Shown here: piece by piece, positions 6,443-13,360 of the stretch | Layout: each line of letters begins with the position of its first letter | Position numbering within the stretch: the stretch's first letter is position 1 | Source of the DNA: an uncultured Mycoplasmatota bacterium | GTDB lineage: Bacteria > Bacillota_I > Bacilli_A > RF39 > UBA660 | DNA: 16,988 nucleotides | Direction: 5' to 3' | NCBI GenBank assembly: GCA_900553435.1 | Contig: USDC01000003.1 | Span: 1 to 16,988 of the forward strand | Program-made: the position numbers and the translations under genes | Notes under the pieces: model-generated | What the model saw: only the letters and a program-made list of their open reading frames with translations | Told to the model about the DNA's origin: nothing | Databases searched by the model: none

Positions 6443-8562
6443 ACTCTTTTCACTTCTTTCATTTCATATGCTTGAATAGTATCTCCTTCTTTAATATCCG
6501 AATAATTTTCTAAAGTAATTCCACAATCAAATCCACGTTTAACTTCTTTTACAGAATCTTTTTCACGTTGAAGACTTCCAATTTCTCCATCATACACGAT
6601 TATTCCGTCTCTAATAAGTCTTGCTTTAGAGTTATTTTTAACAACTCCACTAGTTACATGTGAACCAGCAATAGTTCCAACTTTAGAGTATTTATAAAGT
6701 TTTCTTACTTCTGCTTCTCCAGTTATTTCTTCTTCATATTCAGGATCTAGCATACCTTTCATAGCACTTTCTATTTCTTCTACAAGTTTATAAATTATAT
6801 TGTAAAGTCTTATATCCACATTATATTCTTTAGCAATTTCTTTTGTTTTGTTTGTTGGCATAACATTAAATCCGATTATAATTGCATCACTAGCATTAGC
6901 AAGTACTACATCGTTTTCGGTAATAGTACCTACACCACTTCTAATAATTGAAATTTTTACTCCCTCTACATTTATTTTTTCAAGGGAATTTTTAACAGCT
7001 TCTTCACTACCTTTAACATCAGCTTTTAAAACTATACTTATTTCTTTTTTACCTTCTTTAATTGAATCAAAAATTTCATCTAGACTAAGTGCTTTTTTAA
7101 CAAATCTTTTATTTTTAGCTTCAACCGCACGTTTTTCAGCCACACTTCTTGCTTCTTTTTCACTTTCAAAAGCCATGAACTTATCACCAGCAACTGGGAT
7201 ATTATTTATTCCAGTAATTTCTACCGGTGTACTAGGAGAAGCTGATACTATATCTTCTCTTTTGTCATTTTTTAAAGTTCTAACTTTTCCGTAAGTAGTA
7301 CCAACAACAATAGGGTCTCCTAAACGAAGAGTTCCATTTTGTATTAAAAGTGTAACTACTCCACCAAGGCTTTTATCAAGTCTAGATTCTATAACAGTTC
7401 CCATACTATATCTATTTGGATTAGCTTTTAAATCTAAGATTTCAGATAAAGCTATTATGTTTTCAAGAAGAAGAGGAACTCCTTCTCCTGTATGAGCACT
7501 TATTTTTACAAATATAGTGTCTCCTCCCCATTCTTCTGGAGTAAGACCAAGTTCACTAAACTCACTATATATTTTATCGAAATTAGCACCTGGTTTGTCA
7601 ATTTTATTTACTGCGACTATTATAGGCACTCCTGCGGCTTTTGCATGGTCAACTGCTTCTATAGTTTGAGGCATAACTCCATCATCTGCGGCGACTATAA
7701 TTATTACTATATCTGTTATGCTTGCTCCTCTAGCTCTCATTTCAGTAAACGCAGCATGTCCTGGGGTATCAATAAATGTTAATTTTTTATCATTATAAGT
7801 TACTTGATATGCTCCTATATGTTGTGTTATTCCTCCAGCCTCACCAGTTGCTACATTTGTTTTTCTAATGTAATCAAGTAGTGTTGTCTTTCCATGATCA
7901 ACATGTCCCATTATAGTAATAACAGGCGGTCTTTCTTCTAAGTCTTCTTCATTATCTATTACTTCGTATTCTTCAAAGTTACTAATATCTGTAGTTTCTT
8001 CTTTTTTAAGCTCTTTACCATAATCAAGCGCGATTACTTCGGCATTTTCAAAAGAAATTGCTTCATTAACAGAAATCATAAGTCCAAGACTTATAAGTTT
8101 TTTTACTAAGTCAGCTTCATTTACCCCTAAAAGAGAAGCAAAATCTTTTACAGTCATTCCATCTTTATAAATAACTACATTGTCACTTATGTTTTTATTA
8201 CTTTGAAGTTTTTCTTTATTTTTATATATTTCTTTTTTTTCTTTAAGATATTCTTCATTATTTTTTTCTTTTTTATCATTTTTTTTCTTTATTTTTACTT
8301 TTTTTCTAGGTTCTTCTTGATTTAAATTTGAGTCTTCAATCATTTGTTCAGCACGTTCTTGAAGGTCAAATTTTTCTTCTAATTCACTATCAATTGTACT
8401 TTCTTCTTCTTTTTCATTCATAAGTTCATTATCTAATATAATTATATCCTCATCATCTAATAAATCACTTTCTTTAGATGGGTTTAAACCTAATTCTTTA
8501 CATTTTTCTAAAATCTTACTAACACTTACTCCCATTTCATCTGCATAAGTTTTTACGTCCAT
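6439..8562 (-). CDS. infB: Translation initiation factor IF-2
   Basis: 707 residues, the short Gram-positive type. Two IF2_N-type helical modules are visible, at about 1-50 and 128-185, separated by a charged Lys/Glu linker (about 50-125). The GTPase domain starts near 212: G1 GHVDHGKT 219-226, AGGITQHIGAY (switch I) 242-252, G3 DTPGH 265-269, G4 NKID 319-322, G5 SAHTGEGV after that. The rest is domain II, domain III and the C-terminal fMet-tRNA-binding domain. IF-2 places initiator tRNA on the 30S subunit and promotes 50S joining. The ribosome binding site AGAGGTGA lies in the end of the preceding gene, and the TGA stop overlaps the rbfA ATG. Confidence 0.98.
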   Translation of the reverse strand: MDVKTYADEMGVSVSKILEKCKELGLNPSKESDLLDDEDIIILDNELMNEKEEESTIDSELEEKFDLQERAEQMIEDSNLNQEEPRKKVKIKKKNDKKEKNNEEYLKEKKEIYKNKEKLQSNKNISDNVVIYKDGMTVKDFASLLGVNEADLVKKLISLGLMISVNEAISFENAEVIALDYGKELKKEETTDISNFEEYEVIDNEEDLEERPPVITIMGHVDHGKTTLLDYIRKTNVATGEAGGITQHIGAYQVTYNDKKLTFIDTPGHAAFTEMRARGASITDIVIIIVAADDGVMPQTIEAVDHAKAAGVPIIVAVNKIDKPGANFDKIYSEFSELGLTPEEWGGDTIFVKISAHTGEGVPLLLENIIALSEILDLKANPNRYSMGTVIESRLDKSLGGVVTLLIQNGTLRLGDPIVVGTTYGKVRTLKNDKREDIVSASPSTPVEITGINNIPVAGDKFMAFESEKEARSVAEKRAVEAKNKRFVKKALSLDEIFDSIKEGKKEISIVLKADVKGSEEAVKNSLEKINVEGVKISIIRSGVGTITENDVVLANASDAIIIGFNVMPTNKTKEIAKEYNVDIRLYNIIYKLVEEIESAMKGMLDPEYEEEITGEAEVRKLYKYSKVGTIAGSHVTSGVVKNNSKARLIRDGIIVYDGEIGSLQREKDSVKEVKRGFDCGITLENYSDIKEGDTIQAYEMKEVKRV

Positions 8563-8566
8563 AACT

Positions 8567-8935
8567 TCACCTCTTTCTATTTATTTTTATCATTTGTTTT
8601 TTTAATTCTTTATTTCTTTCATTTAATTTTTCTTTCATTTCAATATAACTAATAATACTCTCATAAATTCTAGGTGTTTTAATATAACTTTTGCCATTTA
8701 GTATTAAATAGTTATTTTGATAAAAGTCTTTAAAGTTTTCTCCACTTATAAATGTTTTTATAAATATATGATTTCCTTTTTTATAAAGAATAGCAAAGTC
8801 TTCTTCTTGAATAGAAATTAAATTTTTTAAAGTTGTTTCTTCATCGTTTTCATATATATAAAGTAATTTATAAGTAACACTATCATTCTTATGAATAAAA
8901 TAACCTTTAAATTGTATTTTTTTTAAATCAACCAT
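8567..8935 (-). CDS. Uncharacterised 122-residue protein in the ylxQ position
   Basis: Not recognised. The N-terminal two-thirds reads as alternating beta strands (FKGYFIHKN, VTYKLLYIYEN, DFAILYKKG, HIFIKTFI) and the last third as a long, very basic helix (KEKLNERNKELKKQMIKI). No transmembrane segment or signal peptide. The ATG follows the rnpM stop by one base, and AGAGGG in the last rnpM codons serves as ribosome binding site; the TGA stop lies 4 bp before infB. In Bacillus this slot holds ylxQ, an L7Ae-type RNA-binding protein, but none of the L7Ae signature (such as the G(K)xxxG loop) is seen. A basic tail and the location suggest an RNA-linked role; this is inference. Confidence 0.8.
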   Translation of the reverse strand: MVDLKKIQFKGYFIHKNDSVTYKLLYIYENDEETTLKNLISIQEEDFAILYKKGNHIFIKTFISGENFKDFYQNNYLILNGKSYIKTPRIYESIISYIEMKEKLNERNKELKKQMIKINRKR

Positions 8936-8936
8936 A

Positions 8937-9200
8937 TTACCCTCTTATAAATTTTATTAATTCATCATAAAAATCATCATTAATTTTTGTCTCTAAAGCC
9001 ATTTCTAACACTTTGCTTTTTCTTGCTTTTTCTACTACGTCTATATCTTTTTTTATATACGCACCTCTACCATTTAGTTTTCCAGTAGGGTCAATTTTTA
9101 TTTCTAATTCTTTTGTTCTAACAATCCTTAAAAGTTCTCTTTTTTCTAGTTTTTCTTTAGTAACTACACAAGTACGCATAGGTATCTTTTTATTTTTCAT
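8937..9200 (-). CDS. rnpM: RnpM (YlxR) RNA-binding modulator of RNase P
   Basis: 87 residues, typical for the YlxR/DUF448 family, recently named RnpM for its interaction with RNase P RNA. Diagnostic motifs: PMRTCVVTKEKLEKRELLRIV (7-27, the conserved R-x-C-v-x-x-x-x-x-x-K-x-x-L-x-R pattern), DPTGKLNGRGAYI (38-50). The start has a GAGG element upstream and overlaps the nusA 3' end by 11 bp. The order nusA-rnpM is the norm in Bacillota. Confidence 0.95.
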   Translation of the reverse strand: MKNKKIPMRTCVVTKEKLEKRELLRIVRTKELEIKIDPTGKLNGRGAYIKKDIDVVEKARKSKVLEMALETKINDDFYDELIKFIRG

Positions 9201-10260
9201 TTATTTCCTCGTTAATTTCTTTCATAGTTTTTATATTAATTTTGTATTTAGTAAGTCTACTTGCTAGTTTGATGTTTATTCCTTTTTTACCTATTGCTAG
9301 ACTTAAGTTTTCTTCATCAGCAATAGCAAGTGCGATATGTTCTTTTTCATCTACTATATTAACAATTAAATTTTTTGCAGGACTTAGTGCATTAGAAATA
9401 TATTCTTCTTTGTCATCACTATATAATACTAAGTCTATTTTTTCTCCATTTAATTCCTTTATAATAGAGGCAATTCTAGTTCCTTTTTCTCCAATACATG
9501 CTCCTATTGCATCTACATTTGTATCAGTAGAAGAAATAGCAACTTTACTTCTAATTCCTGCCTCACGTGCTACTGCGTGCATTACTAATATTCCGTCACT
9601 AAATTCTGGTACTTCAAGCTCAAATAGTCTTTTTACAAAACCATAGTGTTTTCTAGAAGTTAAAATAAGAGGTCCTTTAGTTGTAGCTTCAATTTTAGTT
9701 ATATATACTTTTATGCTTGAGCCCATTTTTAATTCTTCTCCAGGAATAGTTTCACTCTTAGGTAATATTCCTCTTGCTTTACCTAAATCAACATAATAGT
9801 TTTTAGCATCTTCCATAGCAAGAAAACCAACCATTAATTCATCTTCTTTATCTTCAAATTCTTCCATTATATTTTGTCTTTCAGCTTCTCTTATTTTTTG
9901 CATCACAACTTGTTTTGCTGCACCGGCAGCAACTCTACCGAAATCTTTTGGAGTCACTTCTTCTAATATTGTTTCTCCTACCTTTATATCACTAACACGT
10001 TTTTTAGCTTCATCTAATAACATATATGTTTTAATTTCACTATCTGGGCTTGGTTCTTCAGAAACTACTGTATAAACTTTAAACACCTTAATTTCTCCAG
10101 TGTCTAAATTAACATCAGTTTTAATGTCTGCAGCTTCTCCAAAGTTTTTCTTATATGCAGTTGTAAGAGCCGCTTGCATAGCTTCAACTATAACATTTTC
10201 ATCTATTCCTTTTTCTTTGACAATTAAATCAAGTGCCGCTTTAAATTCTTTAGCATTCAT
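9190..10260 (-). CDS. nusA: Transcription termination/antitermination factor NusA
   Basis: 356 residues from ATG 10260, close to the Bacillus protein length and lacking the C-terminal acidic repeats of enterobacterial NusA. Domains: N-terminal RNA polymerase-binding domain (about 1-125), S1 (about 138-203), KH1 (about 204-275, GEKG loop at 257-260), KH2 (about 285-345, GKKG loop at 324-327). NusA modulates pausing and intrinsic termination. The frame is open to a GTG at 10269, but that codon overlaps the AGGTGA ribosome binding site, so ATG 10260 is chosen. It overlaps the rimP stop by 11 bp and the rnpM start by 11 bp, so the operon is translated as a coupled chain. Confidence 0.97.
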   Translation of the reverse strand: MNAKEFKAALDLIVKEKGIDENVIVEAMQAALTTAYKKNFGEAADIKTDVNLDTGEIKVFKVYTVVSEEPSPDSEIKTYMLLDEAKKRVSDIKVGETILEEVTPKDFGRVAAGAAKQVVMQKIREAERQNIMEEFEDKEDELMVGFLAMEDAKNYYVDLGKARGILPKSETIPGEELKMGSSIKVYITKIEATTKGPLILTSRKHYGFVKRLFELEVPEFSDGILVMHAVAREAGIRSKVAISSTDTNVDAIGACIGEKGTRIASIIKELNGEKIDLVLYSDDKEEYISNALSPAKNLIVNIVDEKEHIALAIADEENLSLAIGKKGINIKLASRLTKYKINIKTMKEINEEINEK

Positions 10261-10501
10261 ATTCTTCACCTACTTTTCCTGATACGTCTAATAAATAATT
10301 TTCAAGTTCGATATCTAAGTTATCAATTATTGGATTTATTATTTCAGTAGCTTTAACACACATATCTAAATCAACCACATCTGCATCTACTACTATAAAT
10401 AATGTATCTACTCCATTTTCTTTACCTAAGTAAATTTTATCTACGCTAATACCTTCCTTACTTAAAGGCTCTGTTATAGCATTTCTAACTTTTTCTATCA
10501 T
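10250..10501 (-). CDS. rimP: RimP ribosome maturation factor, N-terminal domain only
   Basis: 83 residues from ATG 10501, chosen because AAGGAGGG stands 5 nt upstream; the open frame extends further to 10555 but that part crosses the leader hairpin and promoter. The sequence matches the RimP N-terminal alpha/beta domain: EPLSKEGISVDKIYL, DTLFIVVDA, the DMCVKATEIINPIID helix, and ENYLLDVSG corresponding to the family's Y-x-L-E-V-S-S-P. Full RimP is about 150 residues with a C-terminal SH3-like domain; here the frame stops just after the N-terminal domain and nusA begins at once, so no room is left for the second domain in any frame. RimP helps mature the 30S subunit. It is the first gene of the nusA operon. 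Confidence 0.85.
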   Translation of the reverse strand: MIEKVRNAITEPLSKEGISVDKIYLGKENGVDTLFIVVDADVVDLDMCVKATEIINPIIDNLDIELENYLLDVSGKVGEEYEC

Positions 10502-10526
10502 TTTATCCCTCCTTACTATTTTTAAA

Positions 10527-10544
10527 GAGTGGGTCTCCCCACTC
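10527..10544 (-). promoter_or_regulatory. GNRA-capped hairpin in the rimP leader
   Basis: Minus strand GAGTGGG pairs with CCCACTC around GAGA (a GNRA tetraloop), a perfect 7-bp, G+C-rich stem in an otherwise A+T-rich leader. It lies between the promoter and the rimP ribosome binding site and is followed by TTTAAAAA, too poor in U for a standard terminator. A role in regulating the rimP-nusA operon (attenuation, NusA feedback or mRNA stability) is possible; only the hairpin itself is seen. Confidence 0.6.
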
Positions 10545-10556
10545 ATCACCAACAAT

Positions 10557-10565
10557 ATTATAACA
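10557..10565 (-). promoter_or_regulatory. Extended -10 promoter of the rimP-nusA-infB operon
   Basis: Minus strand TGTTATAAT: a perfect TATAAT (10562-10557) preceded by the TGn extension. The -35 region 17 bp upstream (TTTGTA) is weak, as is common for extended -10 promoters. Predicted transcription start is near 10550, leaving a leader of about 49 nt before the rimP ATG. It is the only strong promoter seen ahead of the core operon until the one before rpsO. Confidence 0.7.
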
Positions 10566-10583
10566 GATTTTATAAAAAATACA

Positions 10584-10620
10584 AAGTTTTTTATGATAAG
10601 AAGAGTTTCATAAAAAACTT
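10584..10620 (-). terminator. Perfect 13-bp inverted repeat, possible terminator
   Basis: AAGTTTTTTATGA and TCATAAAAAACTT are exact reverse complements separated by 11 nt. On the minus strand TG and then TATTTTTT follow the stem. It lies between the remnant ORF at 10642-10959 and the rimP promoter, so it could insulate the core operon from upstream transcripts. The stem is almost all A-T, which weakens the terminator reading; the repeat itself is certain. Confidence 0.4.
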
Positions 10621-10641
10621 AAAACTTAAAATTAGAAAATA

Positions 10642-10959
10642 TTATAAACGAAGGTTGTATGGATTTTCAATTGTTCCGTTTCCAGAAGTGATTTTGATAT
10701 TGGATGATATATAAATTGTAGGACGGACACTATAATTGTTGCGAGCACAGTAGCCACCTACATCTCCTTCTCTAGCTATCGCACTCACATAGTATTTAAT
10801 TTCGATATCAGAGAACAACATCCATTGAAATCCTGTATAATAATCATATAACCAATTTGTGCTTGTACATGCACCATTATTATAATCATCTAATGTTTGT
10901 TCTCCACCCCTGCTTCCACTACTTGCATATCCATAATCGTTTGGTTTTATACTGTGCAA
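10642..10959 (-). pseudogene. C-terminal remnant of a secreted/pilin-like surface protein
   Basis: The open frame encodes about 105 residues beginning with a TTG, without a ribosome binding site or signal peptide; the frame is open upstream to a TGA at 10993-10995. The end, YSVRPTIYISSNIKITSGNG followed by TIENPYNLRL, matches a C-terminal signature I associate with pilin-like or other secreted proteins of uncultured Bacilli (pattern VRPxxYxxxxxxIxxGxGTxxNPYxL). Two Cys (in GACTSTN and GGYCARN) fit an extracellular disulfide. The missing N-terminal prepilin/signal region makes a truncated remnant the best reading. The 5' side runs out of frame into a separate 23-codon ORF, suggesting a deletion junction. 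An alternative is a short intact protein using a rare start; I think that unlikely. Confidence 0.6.
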
Positions 10960-11018
10960 AATTTTATATTTTCCAATAAATATTTTACTATTTCATTATT
11001 TTTATTATTTTCTTTCAT
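10947..11018 (-). CDS. 23-codon ORF with good ribosome binding site, possible 5' remnant of a lost gene
   Basis: ATG at 11018 with AGGA 7 nt upstream opens a 23-codon frame (MKENNKNNEIVKYLLENIKF, then CTV, stop). It is Lys/Asn/Glu-rich and looks like the start of a cytoplasmic protein. The stop falls inside the 5' part of the pilin-like remnant, in another frame. It may be the 5' end of a gene whose rest was deleted, or a true small peptide. The ribosome binding site lies in one arm of an 11-bp inverted repeat. No homology is recognised. Confidence 0.35.
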   Translation of the reverse strand: MKENNKNNEIVKYLLENIKFCTV

Positions 11019-11022
11019 ACAA

Positions 11023-11069
11023 AAATCCTTTCTTAGTTATATATTTCTATATTACCATAGAAAGGATTT
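11023..11069 (-). repeat. 11-bp inverted repeat covering a ribosome binding site
   Basis: AAATCCTTTCT and AGAAAGGATTT are exact reverse complements with 25 nt between them. On the minus strand the 3' arm contains the AAGGA that would serve the 23-codon ORF, and TTTTTG follows. It could be a translation-controlling hairpin or a weak terminator for the helD transcript; the sequence does not decide. Confidence 0.5.
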
Positions 11070-11088
11070 ATCTTTACACAAAATTTTT

Positions 11089-11135
11089 TACACTCTCAAA
11101 CTCTAGAAAAAATTCTAGGGGTTTGTCTACACTCT
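11089..11135. repeat. Hairpin flanked by 8-bp direct repeats downstream of helD
   Basis: TACACTCT occurs at 11089-11096 and 11128-11135. Between them lies a hairpin made of CAAAC/GTTTG and CTAGAA/TTCTAG around AAAA. Two explanations fit: a transcription-end structure for helD, although no clean U-run follows on the minus strand, or a very small palindromic insertion with target duplication. Only the repeats are certain. Confidence 0.4.
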
Positions 11136-11139
11136 GAGG

Positions 11140-11161
11140 AACTAAATATTTCTATTTAGTT
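11140..11161 (-). terminator. GAAA-capped 9-bp hairpin over the helD stop codon
   Basis: Minus strand AACTAAATA pairs perfectly with TATTTAGTT around GAAA, a stable tetraloop. The last helD codons and its TAG stop lie in the 5' arm and loop. No U-run follows (CCTCAGAG), so this is more likely an mRNA 3'-end stabiliser or part of a composite terminator with the next hairpin than a classical terminator. Confidence 0.4.
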
Positions 11162-13338
11162 CTTCTTTTTGTATAATTTTTATAATTTTCTTTCAAAGGC
11201 TTACATAATTCACCTTTATAAATTATCAATAATTCATGTAGAGCTCTTGTTAAAGCAACATATAACAAATGCATATCATCTTTATTTTCAGGATTGTAAA
11301 CACTACTAGATGCGTCGTTAATTATTACAGCATCAAATTCTAAGCCTTTTGAAGCTATACTAGTTGTTATATAAATACCTCCTGCATATTGATCACTTTT
11401 TTCATTAAGATATGATACATTAACTTTAGACTTTAAAAGAATTTTATAAAGTTGTAATGCTTCTTTTTCATTTTTACAAATTATACCAACACTTTGATAC
11501 CCTTTTTTCAGCCATTCATTAATCTTTTCAATCATGACACTATCTTCTTTCGTCTTTTCATGATACATAACCGGCTTACCATGTCTTTCCACTGAATTAG
11601 CTTTATCTAGATTAATAGTATTTAAAACTGTATTTGCATTCTCAGTAATTTCCGATGTTGTTCTATAACTTTTATTTAATTTTAAAATTTCGCAATCATC
11701 ATTGAAGATTTCTTTTTTTACTATTTCCCAATCTGAAACATTAGTATAAGGGTAAATACTTTGTGCCAAATCTCCATAAATAGAAAAATTTGCATTTGGA
11801 GATGTTAATAACAATACATAATATTGAAATAAACCATAATCTTGAGCTTCATCAATTGCTATTTGAGCATAATCATTTTTTTTATTTGTTAATAAACTTT
11901 TTATAAATATTAAAGCCGACAGATCTTCAGGTGTAATATTTAATTTCCCATTATTAGATAAGGACACATTTTTAAATATTTTTAATTCTTCTGGAGACAA
12001 ATTTGTAATATATTTATCACAATTATTAATAAACTCTTTATATATTTCAGAAGTTTTTTTATTTAGTTTTTTATAAAAATCTTTAATTGTTTTTTCGCCT
12101 TTTTTATAAATTTCTTCTCTTAACTGGTCACTTTTTTGAATAGCCATCTTTTTTTCTTCGGGACTAACATTTTCGGAAGTATAGATTTTTTTATATTTTT
12201 TATTAGCTAGTGTATAAATACTATCTATGTTATCTTTGAATTTCATTAAGGTTCTTTTTTTAGCTTTTTCAAAATTAAACTTTGAGGAAACACCTGATAA
12301 AACTGAAGCTTTAACAAATTCTTGATTAAAAACTTCAAAATCTCCCATTTTTATTCCAGTTTTTATAAAGTTACCTTCTAAATAATCATTCATAAAGGAT
12401 TGGACATCATTCTTATATTTTAATGAATTTTTATATCTTAAAATTTTCTTAATAGCATTTAATTCTTTTTCATTTTGAGGTTTATATGAAATGTTTTTTA
12501 TACTTAATTTTTCTTCCACATATTCCAAAGCGTAATCCAAAAATCTTTTTTGGTTAATTGGATCTATTTCTAAGTCAGGTAATACCGAAGAAATATAATC
12601 TAAGAAATAATTATTAGGTCCCAATAACAAAAAGTTTTCATTTTTTATATTTTCTTGAATATTATACAATAAAAAAGCTATTCTGTGTAAAGCAACCGAA
12701 GTTTTACCACTTCCTGCTACTCCTTGAATAATTAGATTTTTATTTAACGGTTTTCTAATAATATTATTTTGTTCAGTTTGTATTGAAGCAACTATATTTT
12801 TCATTTTTTCGTCAGCATGAACATTCAAATATTCTTGTAATATTTCGTCATTTGTAACTATATCGGTATCAAGAATTTCTTTAAGTTTACTATTTTCAAT
12901 TATTATTTGTCGTTTTAGCTTAATATCACCAACCACTTTTCCATCTGGTGCTTCATATTCAGCATTCCCGATTGAATTATTATAAAACATACTAGAAACT
13001 GGACTACGCCAATCCACGACTAATAAGTCTCCTTCTTCTGAACTTATACCAGTACGCCCAATATAAAACTTATTATAATCTGAGTCTTGTTCTGCTTTAA
13101 AATCCATTCTCCCAAAATAAGGAGATGGTATTGATCTTGTTAAAGCATTAATTTTTTTACTTACATAACTAATTTTTGTGTTTACATTAAAGTGTTCTCC
13201 ACGTTGTCTATCTTCAAAAGACAAAGTTTTCCCTAAACTATATAATGATTCTAAATTTTCATTTGATTTTTCTATTTCTTTTTTTATTTCCTCTAAAACT
13301 TTTTTTAAATATTCTCTCTCTTCTTTAAGAACTTCCAT
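11152..13338 (-). CDS. helD: HelD-type RNA polymerase recycling ATPase (UvrD/Rep superfamily 1)
   Basis: 728 residues, close to Bacillus HelD. It starts with a charged helical segment (about 1-35) like the coiled coil that HelD inserts into RNA polymerase. Superfamily 1 motifs: Walker A GVAGSGKT 206-213, motif II DEAQD 496-500, GDLAQSIY 522-529, LNKSYRT 554-560, GLEFDAVI 665-672, LYVALTRA 692-699. The long insert between motifs Ia and II (about 260-480) is the HelD-specific region. HelD frees stalled RNA polymerase from nucleic acids in an ATP-dependent way; some relatives displace rifamycins. ATG at 13338 has a GGGAGG upstream. It lies 22 bp after the HPr-kinase-like gene, apparently the last gene of the radical SAM cassette transcript, and ends in hairpins. 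The product family is clear; its link to the cassette is inferred from spacing. Confidence 0.9.
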   Translation of the reverse strand: MEVLKEEREYLKKVLEEIKKEIEKSNENLESLYSLGKTLSFEDRQRGEHFNVNTKISYVSKKINALTRSIPSPYFGRMDFKAEQDSDYNKFYIGRTGISSEEGDLLVVDWRSPVSSMFYNNSIGNAEYEAPDGKVVGDIKLKRQIIIENSKLKEILDTDIVTNDEILQEYLNVHADEKMKNIVASIQTEQNNIIRKPLNKNLIIQGVAGSGKTSVALHRIAFLLYNIQENIKNENFLLLGPNNYFLDYISSVLPDLEIDPINQKRFLDYALEYVEEKLSIKNISYKPQNEKELNAIKKILRYKNSLKYKNDVQSFMNDYLEGNFIKTGIKMGDFEVFNQEFVKASVLSGVSSKFNFEKAKKRTLMKFKDNIDSIYTLANKKYKKIYTSENVSPEEKKMAIQKSDQLREEIYKKGEKTIKDFYKKLNKKTSEIYKEFINNCDKYITNLSPEELKIFKNVSLSNNGKLNITPEDLSALIFIKSLLTNKKNDYAQIAIDEAQDYGLFQYYVLLLTSPNANFSIYGDLAQSIYPYTNVSDWEIVKKEIFNDDCEILKLNKSYRTTSEITENANTVLNTINLDKANSVERHGKPVMYHEKTKEDSVMIEKINEWLKKGYQSVGIICKNEKEALQLYKILLKSKVNVSYLNEKSDQYAGGIYITTSIASKGLEFDAVIINDASSSVYNPENKDDMHLLYVALTRALHELLIIYKGELCKPLKENYKNYTKRRTK

Positions 13339-13360
13339 AATTTCCTCCCGTTACTCAATG

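Noticed and set aside
6848..7294. Plus-strand 148-residue ORF
   Set aside because: Antisense shadow of infB; low-complexity Ser/Leu/Phe-rich product and no start signal.
7492..7782. Plus-strand 96-residue ORF rich in Cys and Tyr
   Set aside because: It lies wholly inside the infB GTPase region on the other strand, has no ribosome binding site, and its composition is what antisense of that conserved stretch gives.
9242..9646. Plus-strand 134-residue ORF
   Set aside because: Antisense shadow of nusA.
10502..10555. N-terminal extension of RimP (18 extra residues)
   Set aside because: It reads through the leader hairpin and sits at the predicted transcription start, while ATG 10501 has a near-perfect ribosome binding site.
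10529..10714. Plus-strand 61-residue ORF
   Set aside because: It crosses the rimP promoter and the 3' end of the pilin-like remnant, with no supporting start or similarity.
10897..11106. Plus-strand 69-residue ORF, hydrophobic
   Set aside because: It is antisense to the remnant and the 23-codon ORF; hydrophobicity is explained by reading A/T-rich Lys/Asn codons backwards.
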